From Poronia punctata (lineage: Eukaryota; Ascomycota; Sordariomycetes; Xylariales; Xylariaceae), in assembly GCA_022579005.1 (NCBI GenBank), contig MU401782.1:1-32869 (forward strand): DNA of 32,869 bases. Reading direction: 5' to 3'. Position 1 is the first letter of the stretch. The number at the start of each line of letters is the position of its first letter. Below are positions 11,305 to 23,379 of the stretch, piece after piece. Under the pieces are notes generated by a model. The model saw only the letters and a program-made list of their open reading frames with translations. It did no database searches and was not told the DNA's origin. The position numbers were made by a program, and so were the translations under genes.

Positions 11305-11445
11305 GTGTTGCTTGGCTCTCACGCGCACGCGCAGCACTTGGTATGGTATTATACACCTCGCCCGATGCGCTGTGTAGTCATGTTACGCAAATGGTCGGAG
11401 AGGGGGAGGGAAAAGGGAAGATGCTTTAGTTTACCCTAAGGCGGT

Positions 11446-12587
11446 GTTTAATTAGATAATTATTAATTATCCTTAATATTATAAAGATAAGTTATAATTA
11501 TAATTATTATAAAGTTTATTAGTATTTAAATTTATTAAATTTATTTAAGTAAAGGTTTTCTAGCTTTATAACTTAATTAAATAACTTTATTTATTAAAAG
11601 TTTAATAATAATATAAACTAATAAGTTTTAAAACTTGATAATTAATAAACTATATATAGTTTAATTATATTATATATATATTAAATTAGTTTTCTTTTTA
11701 TTATAAATTTTTTTATATTAAATAAATAAATAAAATATTTAATACTTTTTTATAATAAGTTTTATTATACTTATATATTTTAAAAGAAAAGTATATTTTT
11801 AATTAAAGTTATTTTAAAATATGTTTTAAAATAAACTAATATATTAAAGTATTTTATAATTAATAAAACTAGATTATATACTTAAAATTATTAATAATAT
11901 TATAAAATTTAAAATTGCTAAAATTTTAATTTTTAATATAGCTACTTTATAAAGCTAGAAAAAAACTTTAATTATTTTATTTATAATTTTATATTTATAT
12001 TTAAAGTTTTTAATACCATTAAATAATACCTAGCAAGTTAGCTTAGTTTGCTATATTATAACTATATACTTTTATATAAAAAGCAAGACTTTTATAATAT
12101 ATAGTTATAAAAAAGCATAAATAATATTAAATAAAATTAACCTTAACTATTAATTTCTTTTAAACTATTATAAATCTTTATTATTTAAAGCTTTATATAG
12201 TATATAAAGCGGTTGCTTAAAAATTATAACTTTTTAAAGACGTTATTATTAAGTTAATAATATAAAAACATTATAATTAAAAGGGGTTTTATTAACTAGT
12301 AAAAAAGATTTTTTAATATAATTTATATTATTAAATATATAAAACTAAATATAAATAATACTTTTTTACTACTTTTTATAATTTAATAACGCTAACTACT
12401 TTTACTTTTAAAATTTGTTTTTTATAAATATAATAAAGGCTAAAAGCTTGCTTTTAATTATAATAAAAACAAGTATTTTTAAAGTAAATTACCTTTTAAT
12501 AAAAGTAAGAAAAACAAGTTTTTTAGCGCTTTTTACTATAAATCTCTTAATGCCTTTAAACTAAAAACTATAAAACCTTAACTATAA
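11446..12587. other. AT-rich RIP-like DNA, no gene, unassigned
   Basis: Composition falls abruptly at about 11445, some 140 bp after the HsbA-like stop codon. I see no LTR, no readable transposon domain and no open frame in these 1.1 kb. The minus-strand translation has moderately long stretches between stops but matches nothing I recognise. It may be the body of another element into which gypsy element F inserted. Confidence 0.5.
11455..11471. repeat. Short perfect inverted repeat at the island edge
   Basis: The sequence gataatta-t-taattatc has 8-bp perfect arms around a single base. It lies within 15 bases of the compositional boundary. In such AT-rich DNA this could be chance; a role as a transposon end is possible but unsupported, since I found no partner. 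Confidence 0.4.
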
Positions 12588-12822
12588 TATAAGGGTTTTA
12601 GTAATAAGGTAGTTATAAGGGAATATTGCTAGCAATTTTAAAAACTAGGTATTTTAAATAACTTTTATTTAGTTAGCTAAGTAAGTAACTAAACTAGCTA
12701 AAAGAATTAAAAAAAGTATAACTAGCAAAGCTTTAGCTATTAGCTAGCGTAGCTTTAGCTAGTATATAATTTATATATAAATAGCTTAGCAAGTAAATTT
12801 TTTAGCTAAGTGCCCTATTATA
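12588..12822 (-). repeat. 3' LTR of gypsy element F (235 bp, minus orientation)
   Basis: On the minus strand it starts tataatagggcac (TG probably changed to TA by RIP) and ends cccttata (probably from ...ca). It matches 28011-28245, which has the same length of 235 bp in plus orientation, including the internal tgctagttatac and aattgctagcaatatt blocks. A polypurine tract adjoins its start. Confidence 0.78.
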
Positions 12823-12836
12823 CTGCTTCTTTTTTT
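12823..12836 (-). other. Polypurine tract of element F
   Basis: On the minus strand this reads aaaaaaagaagcag, all purines but one, and ends exactly where the LTR begins. That is the position of the plus-strand primer of LTR retrotransposons. It supports both the LTR boundary and the minus orientation. Confidence 0.7.
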
Positions 12837-15800
12837 AAGTTGCTAATTTTTAGCAATTTTATTATTTATAAGTATATTTGCTTATTAAGCCTGCTTTTTA
12901 ATTTTTTAATTAAGTTGCTTTATTATATTTTATAAAATATTTTTTTATTAACTTATTAGCTTATATTTTATTTTATACACTTTTTTTAACTTTTTAACCT
13001 TATTTTTAGCATTTGCTTTTTTTAGCATTACTTATTTTATTAAGCTTTTTGCTAAGCGTTTGCTACTATGCTGCCTTTAAAGCTTTTTTACTTTAAGTTT
13101 ATATACTAGCATACTTTTAATACTAAGCTAGGCTAGTTACTTTTAAACTATAAAATTTTTAATTTTAACTATAATCTTTACTAGCTTAATAGTAATAAGT
13201 TAAAAATTATAATAATGCTTAGTAAAAAGCCTTACTAGCACTATATTTTTAGTATATATTTAAATTTTTATATTTATTATTTTTGCTATACTAGCAATAT
13301 TAACTATACTTTTTATAAAAAAACTACTATAATTATTATACTATATATTTACTGCTTTTTTAGCTATTAGTTTTGCTAAATATTAATTTCTTTTTAAATA
13401 CTTCTTACTTTACTTAGTATAGCTTAAAATATTATATAGTATACTTTTTGCCTTTATATTAAAACTTTTATAGTTTAGTAAACCTATTAAGCTACTATTA
13501 TTAAAGCTAAAAATAAAGATAAACGTGTTAGTAAAAACGCTGCCTTGCTAAAAAACACTTTTACTATTATAAGTTAACGTATATTTTGCTTAGCTAAAAT
13601 AAGCTTAGCTTTTTAGCATATAGTTATATTTAAAAAAAAGCTAATTATATTAATAAAAAAAATTTATTATATTGCTATTTACTAAAAACTAGGTTTTATT
13701 TATTATTTATTAACTATTACTATTGTTTTTTTATAGTTTATACTTTTACTACTTGCTTGCTAATATAATTGCTAATGCTTAGCAGTTTTATATTAATAAA
13801 AAAAAGTTTTTACTTAATAACTTTAATAATATTTTATATAAAGCTTAGTACGCTGTTTTTTTTAAAGTACTAAAATAGCCTTTTAAGCAACTTAAATACT
13901 TATTTACGCTAGTTACGTATGCTTATTATAAAAGCTGCTAATAAAAAGCTAAACTATAAAAAAGCTTATAAAAACAAAAGTATTAAAATATTTTTTAGCA
14001 TTAGCAAAGCTTATTAAAAGCCTTTTGCTTATAACGTAGTTTTTATTACTACTATTAGCCTTATTTATAATATCTACTAAACTATATTGCTTATTTTTAG
14101 CTATAGCTATTTTAATAGCATAATATATTATTTACTTTTTTAGCTACTTTTTAGCTTTTGCTTGCTAACTTTTTATTTAGTAATAATATTTTTTATATTA
14201 GTAGTTTAGTACGTTATAAGTTATAATAAGTTTACTAAAGTATAAGTTTTTACTTTTCTTTAATACTATAGCCTAGTTTTAGCTTACTTAGCAACAGCTT
14301 GCTGTTTTTTTATTAACTAAGTATATACTTTATAACTTTAATACTTATATGCTAATATAACTACTTTATTTATTATTTTACTTAGTATAAACCCTTTTAA
14401 CCTTTTTTTTATATTAGTTTAGCAAATAGCTTATATTTACTAAGTGCCTAGCTAGTGTTTAAATATTATATTTTATTAGCTAGCCTTTTTATTTTACTAA
14501 GTATTTTTATTTACTTTAATTATGTTAATATTAAATAATATTCTTTATTCTTTTTATTTTTTTTAACTTAAGCAACGCTGTTTAATTGCTATCTTTTAGC
14601 TAGTTTATTTATAGTTTAAATAATAATATAAAAAATATATTATAAACTTAAAAATAAATTTTAAGTACTTTAATTTAGTATACTTAAGTTTTTATTTTTT
14701 AAAAACTTTAACTTAAATATATATAAAAGCTAGTTTTTTTTGCACTTAAACTTAAAGTATATTAATAATAACTTTAATATATTATTTACTTAAAACTTTT
14801 TTAATATATAATACTTATTATAATGCTTTTATATTAACTTAATTGTTTACTTTTAATGCTTATAAACTATATAGTATATAGCTTTTATTTACTATAGCTT
14901 TTTTATTTACTTTTTAATTATTAAATTAAAGCTGCTTTAATATATACTTAATACTTTTTAAATAGTATTTATATAGTACTTTAAATAATAAATAGCTTAT
15001 AGTAGTATATTAGCTATTATTATATATAAACTTAGCTTTTATTAATATTTTAACTTAGCTATTTAGCTTATTAGCGCAAAAAGTATAAAAATACTTTTTT
15101 AAGGTTTAATATACTTATGTTATTTAGTTATTAGTTAAAAAGTGCTATATAATAAATAGCTATTAATATACTTTTTATATTTTATAAAATTGTTTTTAAA
15201 GTTTGCTTATAATAAGTTTGTTTTTATTACTTATAATCTTTTTAAAAAACCTATATTAGCAGTTTACTTTATAATATATAATTATTATAAGTTTAGTAGT
15301 ATTAAGCGTTTTTTATATAAAAATTAACAATATTATTTTTATAAACTAGTTTATAATAATTAAAATTGTATTATAAACGTTACTATTTGCTTTTATATAT
15401 AAAAGTAGTTTTATAATAAAATCTAAGCTAATTTTTTAAAAGAACTGCTTTAGTAAAAGTAATAATTAAAGCTTTTTATAAAGCTTATACTTTAATTTTT
15501 AAGCTTTTTTATATTGCGTATAGCTAGTAATATATTTTTAAACATTTTACTTTACGCTTTTTTAATAAAACTTATATTATAATAACTTAGCTGTTTTATT
15601 TGTTTTATATACTTAGCTTTTAAGTTATTATAGTACTAATATATTAGTTACTTTATTAAAGATTTTAAAGCTAAAATTACTAGCTGCATTTTAAATTATA
15701 ATATATATTTATTATTAATATAATATTTTTTATATATTTTAGCTTTATAACGTATAACTTTTATAAGTTTTATAAAAGTAAAGTTTTTAGCTTATAATTT

Positions 15801-16679
15801 ATAAACTATTTTATAAAACTATATTAAAGCTATTAATTAAAAAGCTGTTTTGCTTTAAGCTAATTTTTTACTTTTAGTATATAAAACATATTAGTTATAA
15901 ATAATAGCTTTAGCTTTTTTTTATTAAAAAGCAATCTTTATACCTTTAGCAGTAGTTTTTATTAAATAAGTTACTATTACTATTTATATAGTATATAATA
16001 TATAGGTTAAGCATATATATTAGTGCTTTTTACTTTTTTGCTTTTAAAAACTATTTATAATTATATAGTAAAAGTTTAACGCTTTATAAGCTTGTAAATT
16101 TATAATTTATACTTTTATTATTAAATAAGCTAATAAGTATAGGTTTAATAAAACTTTTTAGGCCGTTTTAATAGTATAAATTAATATTTTACTTGTTTTT
16201 AAACAAGATCTTTGCTAATAACTACTATACTTTTTATAGCAGCTTACTAATTAATTAAAGTTTTTTTTAAATATTAATATTATATTTTTATACTAAATTT
16301 TTTTAACTATATAATTTAGCCTTTTTAATAATTTATTTACTAAGTTTAATATGTTTAATTAGTATTTTATATTAAGATTAAACTATATTAGCTTATATAC
16401 TTAGCAAGCAAGCTTTTTTAAAAACTTTTACGCTAATAAGTTAACTATGCTTTTTAAAGCTATATAATTTATTTATGCTATAAAAGTTTTATTTATTTTT
16501 TTAAAGTACTACTACTAGTGCTTATAACTTTTTATAATTACTAAAAGCTTTTACTAGCTTATTACTTACTTAGTTTTTATATTTACAAGCTTTTATAACT
16601 AATAAGCAACTAGTTTTTATATTTTTTTATAAAGTTATAATAATATTTTTAATATTGCTTTTATTAATATATTTATTTT

Positions 16680-16987
16680 ACTTTAGTATTTAAATAGCTA
16701 TTTTAGTAGTAAAAAGTAGCTATTAATATAAAAGCTTTTTTACTTTTTTAAACGTTTAATTTACCTTTAAAGTTTACTTAAAAACATAGCTTAGCAAAGT
16801 ATAACCTTTTAAAATTGCTATAATAAACATAATAATATTTATATACTTAGCTATAAACTTTTTATAAAAGTTTATAAACTTTAAAAATACTTATATATTA
16901 TATATTAAAGTTAGTACTTTTTACTTTTAAATAGCAGCAACCTTTTAAAAACTTTATTTTAGTTTTAAAAAACTTATATTTTAATAG
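16680..16987 (-). pseudogene. Gypsy RT/RNase H remnant of element F
   Basis: The minus-strand frame contains V-F-L-K-F-I-N-F-Y-K-K-F-I-A-K-Y (about 16845-16895). This matches the F-L-G-x-x-N-F-Y-R-R-F-I motif that follows the RT catalytic core in Ty3/gypsy pol. An A-I-L-K-G-Y-T-x-L stretch follows, equivalent to the 'PLTxLTKK' region. Upstream is a K-V-A-A-I segment near 16945-16960. The catalytic YxDD box would lie just upstream and is cut off by the insertion at 16988. Trp codons of the family appear as TAG. Confidence 0.78.
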
Positions 16988-17374
16988 TATTAAAATCTCT
17001 TTTACTACCCTTAACCTTATTAACTACATTAGAGCTATTAAAACCTAAATATTTTATAAACATAAATATTTGGTTTTTTATGCATTGGTTTTAAATTGCG
17101 TTAAACTTACCCTATTAAAGAAGTATATATGCAGTATATATATATAGTACATAACTAGTATATAAAAAGTATGCGTTTTTTATGTATTAAATATATAGCA
17201 GGTCTATGTTTTTTTTATATTGCTAATAAGATTAAATTGTACTAGAAACCTTTATAGCTATATAAACTTGCTAAAAAATGTCCTTTTAACTTTTTTTTCT
17301 TTTAATTAATTATGTTAATATAATATTATTAATAGTAACGTATTATAATTATATTTACTTTAGCTAGACTAATA
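16988..17374 (+). repeat. 5' LTR of element C (type B)
   Basis: This 387-bp LTR begins TATTAAAATC (TG to TA by RIP) and ends GACTAATA. It is similar along its length to 153-540, including the rare blocks tagcaggtctat and aattgcgttaaactta. It is directly followed by the same PBS-position sequence that follows the type-A LTR of element A. Confidence 0.87.
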
Positions 17375-19795
17375 CTAATTAGTAGTTAAATTAGTAACTA
17401 TAAAAAAGCAAGGTTTAAAAATAGAGATTATTATTATATTCCTTTTTAACCTAACTTAAAGTTGCTTTAGCTTTATATTGCTTTTAAAAACTACTTTAAA
17501 TAAAGTGCTAAATAAAAGATTTAAATTAAATTGCTTTAATAACCTTTTAGTAAAATTATAGTACGTAAAAAAAGCTAACGCAAAATTATAGTATATAGTT
17601 TATAAGTTATTTAATAATAAAACAAAAAATAGTAAGCATTTTTACTACTTTATTAAACTTATAGCTAATTTAAAAACTAATTAGTATTAATTTATAATAG
17701 CATTATTATTAAATCTTAACCTTAGTAGTTACTTTAAATTTAATTTAAAAGACTAACTACAATAAAAAGCTTATTAATTTTAATAGCTACCTTTTTGCCT
17801 TAAAAACACTTATAATATAAACCTAAATTAAGCTAAAATATTTAAAAACACTAAAATAGCTATACACTTTTTTTAATAGTACATTATTTCTAATCTTTAA
17901 AAAAATAAAAATATTAACTATAAAAAAGCAATAAAAAATAAGCTAAATATATACGTTTTATTTAAAATAACTAAGTACTTATATATACTTTTTAATAGCA
18001 AAATTCTTTTATAAGCCGTTTAAAAAAACTTTAAAAAATAAATATATTAAAGTTTTAACGCATTAATACATACAATTTAATATATATTATTATTAATATT
18101 ATAATAAAAAATGCTTAATAACACTATAAAAAACCTTTAAACTCTTATAAGTAACTCTTTAGTTATTATTATTTTTAGTAATATAATTATTAAAAAACCT
18201 TAGTACTTTTTTTTAGTTTTTTTATTTAAAAAAAGTACTTAAAATAACCTTTTTATTTAACCTTAATAATAAAAAGCTTATATAATAGTATATGTTTAAA
18301 TTATAAACAATTTAAAAAATATTAGTAACTAATTAAAAAGCTTAGATTTTTTAGCTTTTATAGGCTTTTTAAGCCTTTTAAAGCGCTTAACCTGCTTTTT
18401 AACCTTTTTTAACCTTTTAAACATTATAAGCTATTTAAGCTATATATACTTTATATACCTTTTAGTTTTTATAGCTAGTAAATATTTTACTTGCTAGCAA
18501 GCTAGTTATGCTTTAATAGCAAGCTACTTTTACTAAAGCTATTAAATATAAAAACATTTTAACTTTAAATTTAAATTTTTAAAAATTTAACGCTGTTTTG
18601 CTTTATAATTTACTTTTAATACGTTTAATAAATAATACTTTTTTTACTTTTAAAAAAATTGCTATATTTATAAAAATATAGCAAAAAAACTAAAATTATA
18701 TAAGCAAGCATTATAACATATTATATAATAAAGTACAAATTTTTATTAATATATATTACTAAATTAAAATAATAAAAAACTAATACTAAGCTATATTTTT
18801 AATAATTTTAAATAACTGCGCTAAGCAGTATTTTATTTAACAAATTAAACTTAATAAAACTTTAAAAAAATATATTTTAAGTTAAATTTGCACTTTAATA
18901 ATATTATAAATTAGTTTTAATACTTTACTAATTAAATAATAATTATATATTAAAATATTTATAAATAAAATTTAAATAAAACCTTTATAAAAGTATTTAA
19001 CTTTATAATTAATAAAATTATAAAAGCTTAGCAAGTACTTAGCGCTATATATTAAAGTAAATTTTACTTAGTAATAAACGTAGTAAGCGCGTATAAAAAT
19101 ATATTTAAGTTTAATATAGCACTTATTTACTAAAAGCTAACGTTTAAAGGTTTATTTTTTAACTTTTAAGCATATTTTTAAGTAGTAAATAATAGCAAAA
19201 GTAGCACTACGTTTTATATAAATTGCAAATAGAATAATTATAGTTATAATAAAAACAATTTAATACTATATTGCTTTTATTTTAAATTTAAATTAAACTT
19301 GTTAAAGCAGAAATATAAGTATTTTATATATAAAAAAAATATTCTTTAATTAATTATTTAATCAAAAAAATAATGCAAAGCAAAACGTTAATTTTTTAGC
19401 ACTTTTAAAATAATTTATAGCAATAAACTAAATATTAAACTTTTTTAATATTTAATAAAATTAAAAAGTATTTTTAAAACTATTGTTAATTTAAATATAA
19501 ATTAAAATTAAATTAATAAAAAAACAGCAAAAAAGTTTATTTAGTTTTTAATAAACGCTATATATATATATTGCGTTATAAGCAAAAATATATAGCAATT
19601 TAAAGCTAAAACGCTAGTAAATTAATTTGCTTTAAAAAACTTATATAAAGTAAAATATTAAAGAAAATTATAAAATATTAGTGCTTTTAATTATTTAATA
19701 GTTAAAAAAGCATAATTAAAAGCATATTTATATTTAAATTTAAAAGCAAATATAATATAAAAACTAAGCAAAGTTTATATTAAGTTTAGCAGTAG

Positions 19796-20042
19796 TAGTT
19801 ATAAATCGGTTAATAGCAATACAGCTAATTAAATAGCTTATAGCCATTACTTCCTTTAAACAATTAATACAAGGGCTTGCACCTATAAACAGCTGCAGCC
19901 CTACTAATTAGTGTATATATAAGTCTACACCTTTAAGAAGAACTTAAAAGCTTTTTTTTCTTTTTCTCTTTACTTTAAGATTTCTAGCAATAGATTAAGT
20001 TACCTTTTAAAGCCTTGCCTTTTTTGTAACTTATTTGCAACA
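19796..20042 (+). repeat. 5' LTR of element D
   Basis: This 247-bp LTR starts tagttataaatcgg (TG probably changed to TA) and ends ttgcaaca. It matches 26562-26806. It keeps many more C and G than the interior, for example gggcttgcacctataaacag and gctgcagccc. Confidence 0.92.
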
Positions 20043-23000
20043 ATTTTAAGGTTTATAAATTAAATATATAAACTTAAAACTACTTATATAAATAGTCCTA
20101 GCTTGCAAATTTAATTAAACTTTAATTTAACTTAATAGCTTAGTAAAGCGGCTAAAAATTTAATACTTAACTACTTTAATTTTATACTAAAATTATAGCT
20201 TAAAAAAATAAAAAAAGCGTAAAAATATGCGTAGCTATAAAGTAGTAAGCTTTAGCTAAAATATTATATATAAATAGTAATTTTATAAAAACTATTTTAA
20301 AAGTAAATAAGATTTTTTAAATAAAAGCTTGTTAATAGTTTACTATTATCTTACGTTTATTTTAAAATATAAACATAAAAACTATAAATTATAAACCTAA
20401 TAAAAAAACAATTAATATAGTAGCTAACTAAGCTTATATTTTTAATAGCTAAATTGCTTTAAATATTTTTAAAAAGTTTTAATATATAACTAATATAGTA
20501 AAGTACTAATAAAAAACTTATAAGCTAGTTTAAGCTTTTGCTAAACTATATATTAAAAAAAGTAATAAACTAGGCTTTTTTTTTATTACTTTAACTAAAA
20601 ATAAAAAAAATATAATATTTAACTTTAATAGTACTATAAACTTAAGTATATTTAAAAACTTTATAAAAGCTTACTTAAAAATAGTATTTTAAAGGTTTAA
20701 AATATATATTTTAATATTGTTAGCTTATTAAGTATAAGCAAATAACTTATATATTTTACTTATTATAAGCAAAAACACTATATTTAACTTAGTTTGTTAA
20801 GCTTACTATTTAACTAAACTAAGCTTATATAAAATAGCTACGCTAAAAAAGAAAATAAAACTTTTTTAATAAGCTTATAAATAAACTATAGCAGCGCTGC
20901 TTAAAAATAATAATAATAAAACTATAAAGCATATTACCTAAAAATTAATTAACGTATATAATAAAATTAACTGTTTTAAAACTTAAGTTGCTAATATAAA
21001 CTAATAAGTAGTAAACCTTTTAATATATAACTGCTTTATATTTTATAACAATACTTTTTTAACTTTTACTATATTTTATAAATTTACAAAAGTTAAAGTA
21101 TTAATATTTTATAAAAAAAAAGAATTTACTTTTAAAGTATAGCTACAATATATAAAAAATTAACTTAAAGCTAATAAAAACTAGTTTATAAATAATAAAG
21201 CTAAAATAGCTAATATTAAACCTTATTTAAAAAGTATTGTAGCTAAAAACTTATAGCTTTACTTATAAAATAACTATTTAAATATAATTAATATTTTAAC
21301 TAAGCTTTTAAATTACTTAAAAAGTAAATATAAAAATATTAATAAAAAGTAGCAAGTTAAGGCTAAGTATTAAAAACTAAAAATAAAAAGCCTAGCTAAT
21401 TATTAAACTTATAAAAACAGCTTTGTTTGCTTTATAAGTAAATAGCATATTTTATATATAAAATAAAAATAAAAATTTTATAATAAGCTTACTTCTTATT
21501 TATAATAAAAAACAACGTTATAATACTTTAGTATAACTATAAACTTTAACTTATTTATTTAATATTATCCCTAGGTAATATATACTTTTTAATAAAAAAA
21601 TAAGCATAAAATAATTTAAAAGCTAGCTAATAATAATATTTATACTAATAATAGTATAACTAAACTAGCATAGCTTATAATAAACAATACTTAACTTACT
21701 TTATTTTAAAGCAATAGTAAAAGTTTATGCAATAAAAACTAAAAAAACAACTATAACGTAATAAAATTATAACTTAAACTTTTTGCTAAAAAGAATAAAA
21801 ACACTTGTTATTAAAAGTTGTTGTTTTAATTATAAAAAATAAAGCTATACCTTTTATAATTGCTTATTAAAAAAAACAATTTAAATTAGTAAGTATAGAT
21901 TTACGCAATACTTATAGTATATAAATATAATTTTAAAAAATAGATATAAACTAAAAAGAATGCTAAACAAGCGTTAAAAAAATAACCTTAAGTTAAATAA
22001 ACTTTTACTTAAAAAGGTGTTATTTTTAATATATATTAAAATATATAAAAAACTTAATATTATAAATAAATATATAAAAAAAAAGCTTTTTATATTTAGC
22101 TATACCTTATTAAATAATAAATTTTTTTTGCTTATAAACAACGTGCTTAGTAATATAAAAGCTAACATATATATAGCTATAAATTTTAAGCTTGCTAAAT
22201 AAATTAAAATAAATTTAAACTTTATAATACTAATAAACTTTAATTATTAAATAGCAATAAGGTTTAATAGTAAAAGTAGCTAAAATATTTATAAAATCTT
22301 AATAACTACGTTTTATATTAACAAGCAAACCTTTAAAAATGTTTTACTAATTATTTTATAAGCATAATATACTATAATATTAAGAAAACTATAGTTTAGT
22401 TAATATAAAATTTTGCTAAATTATTAAAGCTACTATCTTTTATTTTTTAAAAACCTCTTATAAAGCATAGCGTATTAACTAAATAATAACAACCTACTTT
22501 AATTAATATTTGCAAAAAAGTTAACTAAACTACAAAATAACTTAAAAAGAAACCTTGCTAAAGTAAATATAAAAAAGATAAAAAGAGCTATAAAAAAGCA
22601 AAATAAAAATAAAAAACAAATATAAAAAGCACTAAGCAAGTAGTTATTAAATACTTAAAAATTATATTAAATATAAAAAAACAGCATAGCTTAGTATAAA
22701 AAATAACTAAATTTTAAGTTATACTTGCTTTATAATTTTATTATTTTAATATATAATATACGTTAACTGCTTAAACGATTAAATAAAAATAATAAGTATA
22801 AAAATAGTAGACTTTATTATTAAAAAACAAAAGGTAAAAAAAATCTTTAATAAAAAGAGCAAAAAATTAAAATAATAAGCTTTAAAAATTATATTACTAA
22901 AGTACTATAACTTTTTTTGTACTTTTAGCAAGGTTAATTTAAATAAGCTTCCTTTATAGCAACTTAATATAAATTACCTTATAAAACCTTTTAATAAAAA

Positions 23001-23379
23001 GTTACCTAATAACTTAAAATATAGCTTATTATACAAAATGTTTTTTAATAAGTTAAAAGCTATATAAAAATACTTTATTAACTACTTATAAAAAAGATTT
23101 ATAAAACTAAGTAATGCGTTATAAGCATTATTAGTTTTATTTATTTAAAAGCTTTATAAAAAACTATAGTTTTATATAAACTATAAAAAGTTAAATAACT
23201 TAATAAAAAAGGACTAATACTTTTTGCTTTTAATTAAAAAACATTTTTTATAAATTTTTAAAGTAAAGATCTTTATAAAAATAAATATATAATAAGCATT
23301 TTATTAAATAAAAATAGCAGTAAAAATAAAAAGCCTAATAATATTTTATATTAAATATAAAGCTTATAAATATAAAGTG

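Larger units (their letters stand above)
12588..16987 (-). mobile_element. Ty3/gypsy element 'F', 3' part in minus orientation, truncated by element C
   Basis: Read on the minus strand, the element runs from a pol region at 16987 leftward to a polypurine tract and a 3' LTR (12588-12822). The first readable part, 16680-16987, is gypsy RT/RNase H. Everything upstream of it (gag, protease, and the RT catalytic motif) is absent because element C starts at 16988. The stretch between 12840 and 16680 should hold RNase H and integrase; I could not pick out their catalytic residues with confidence. All frames are broken. Confidence 0.75.

Noticed and set aside
10647..11429. Other frames overlapping the gene (10647-11030 +, 11027-11281 +, 11151-11429 +, 10418-10633 -, 10892-11356 -)
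   Set aside because: They are open only because the gene is GC-rich. They lack domains, and the two-exon model explains the whole segment with one coherent protein.
12588..12822. First reading as a DNA-transposon terminal inverted repeat paired with 28011-28245
   Set aside because: The polypurine tract adjoining 12822 on the minus strand, the minus-strand gypsy pol next to it and the equal 235-bp lengths fit an LTR better.
22017..22202. 61-codon frame inside element D
   Set aside because: It codes almost only for Lys, Ile, Asn, Leu and Tyr, and lies inside a RIP-mutated retrotransposon. It is a chance opening in AT-rich DNA.
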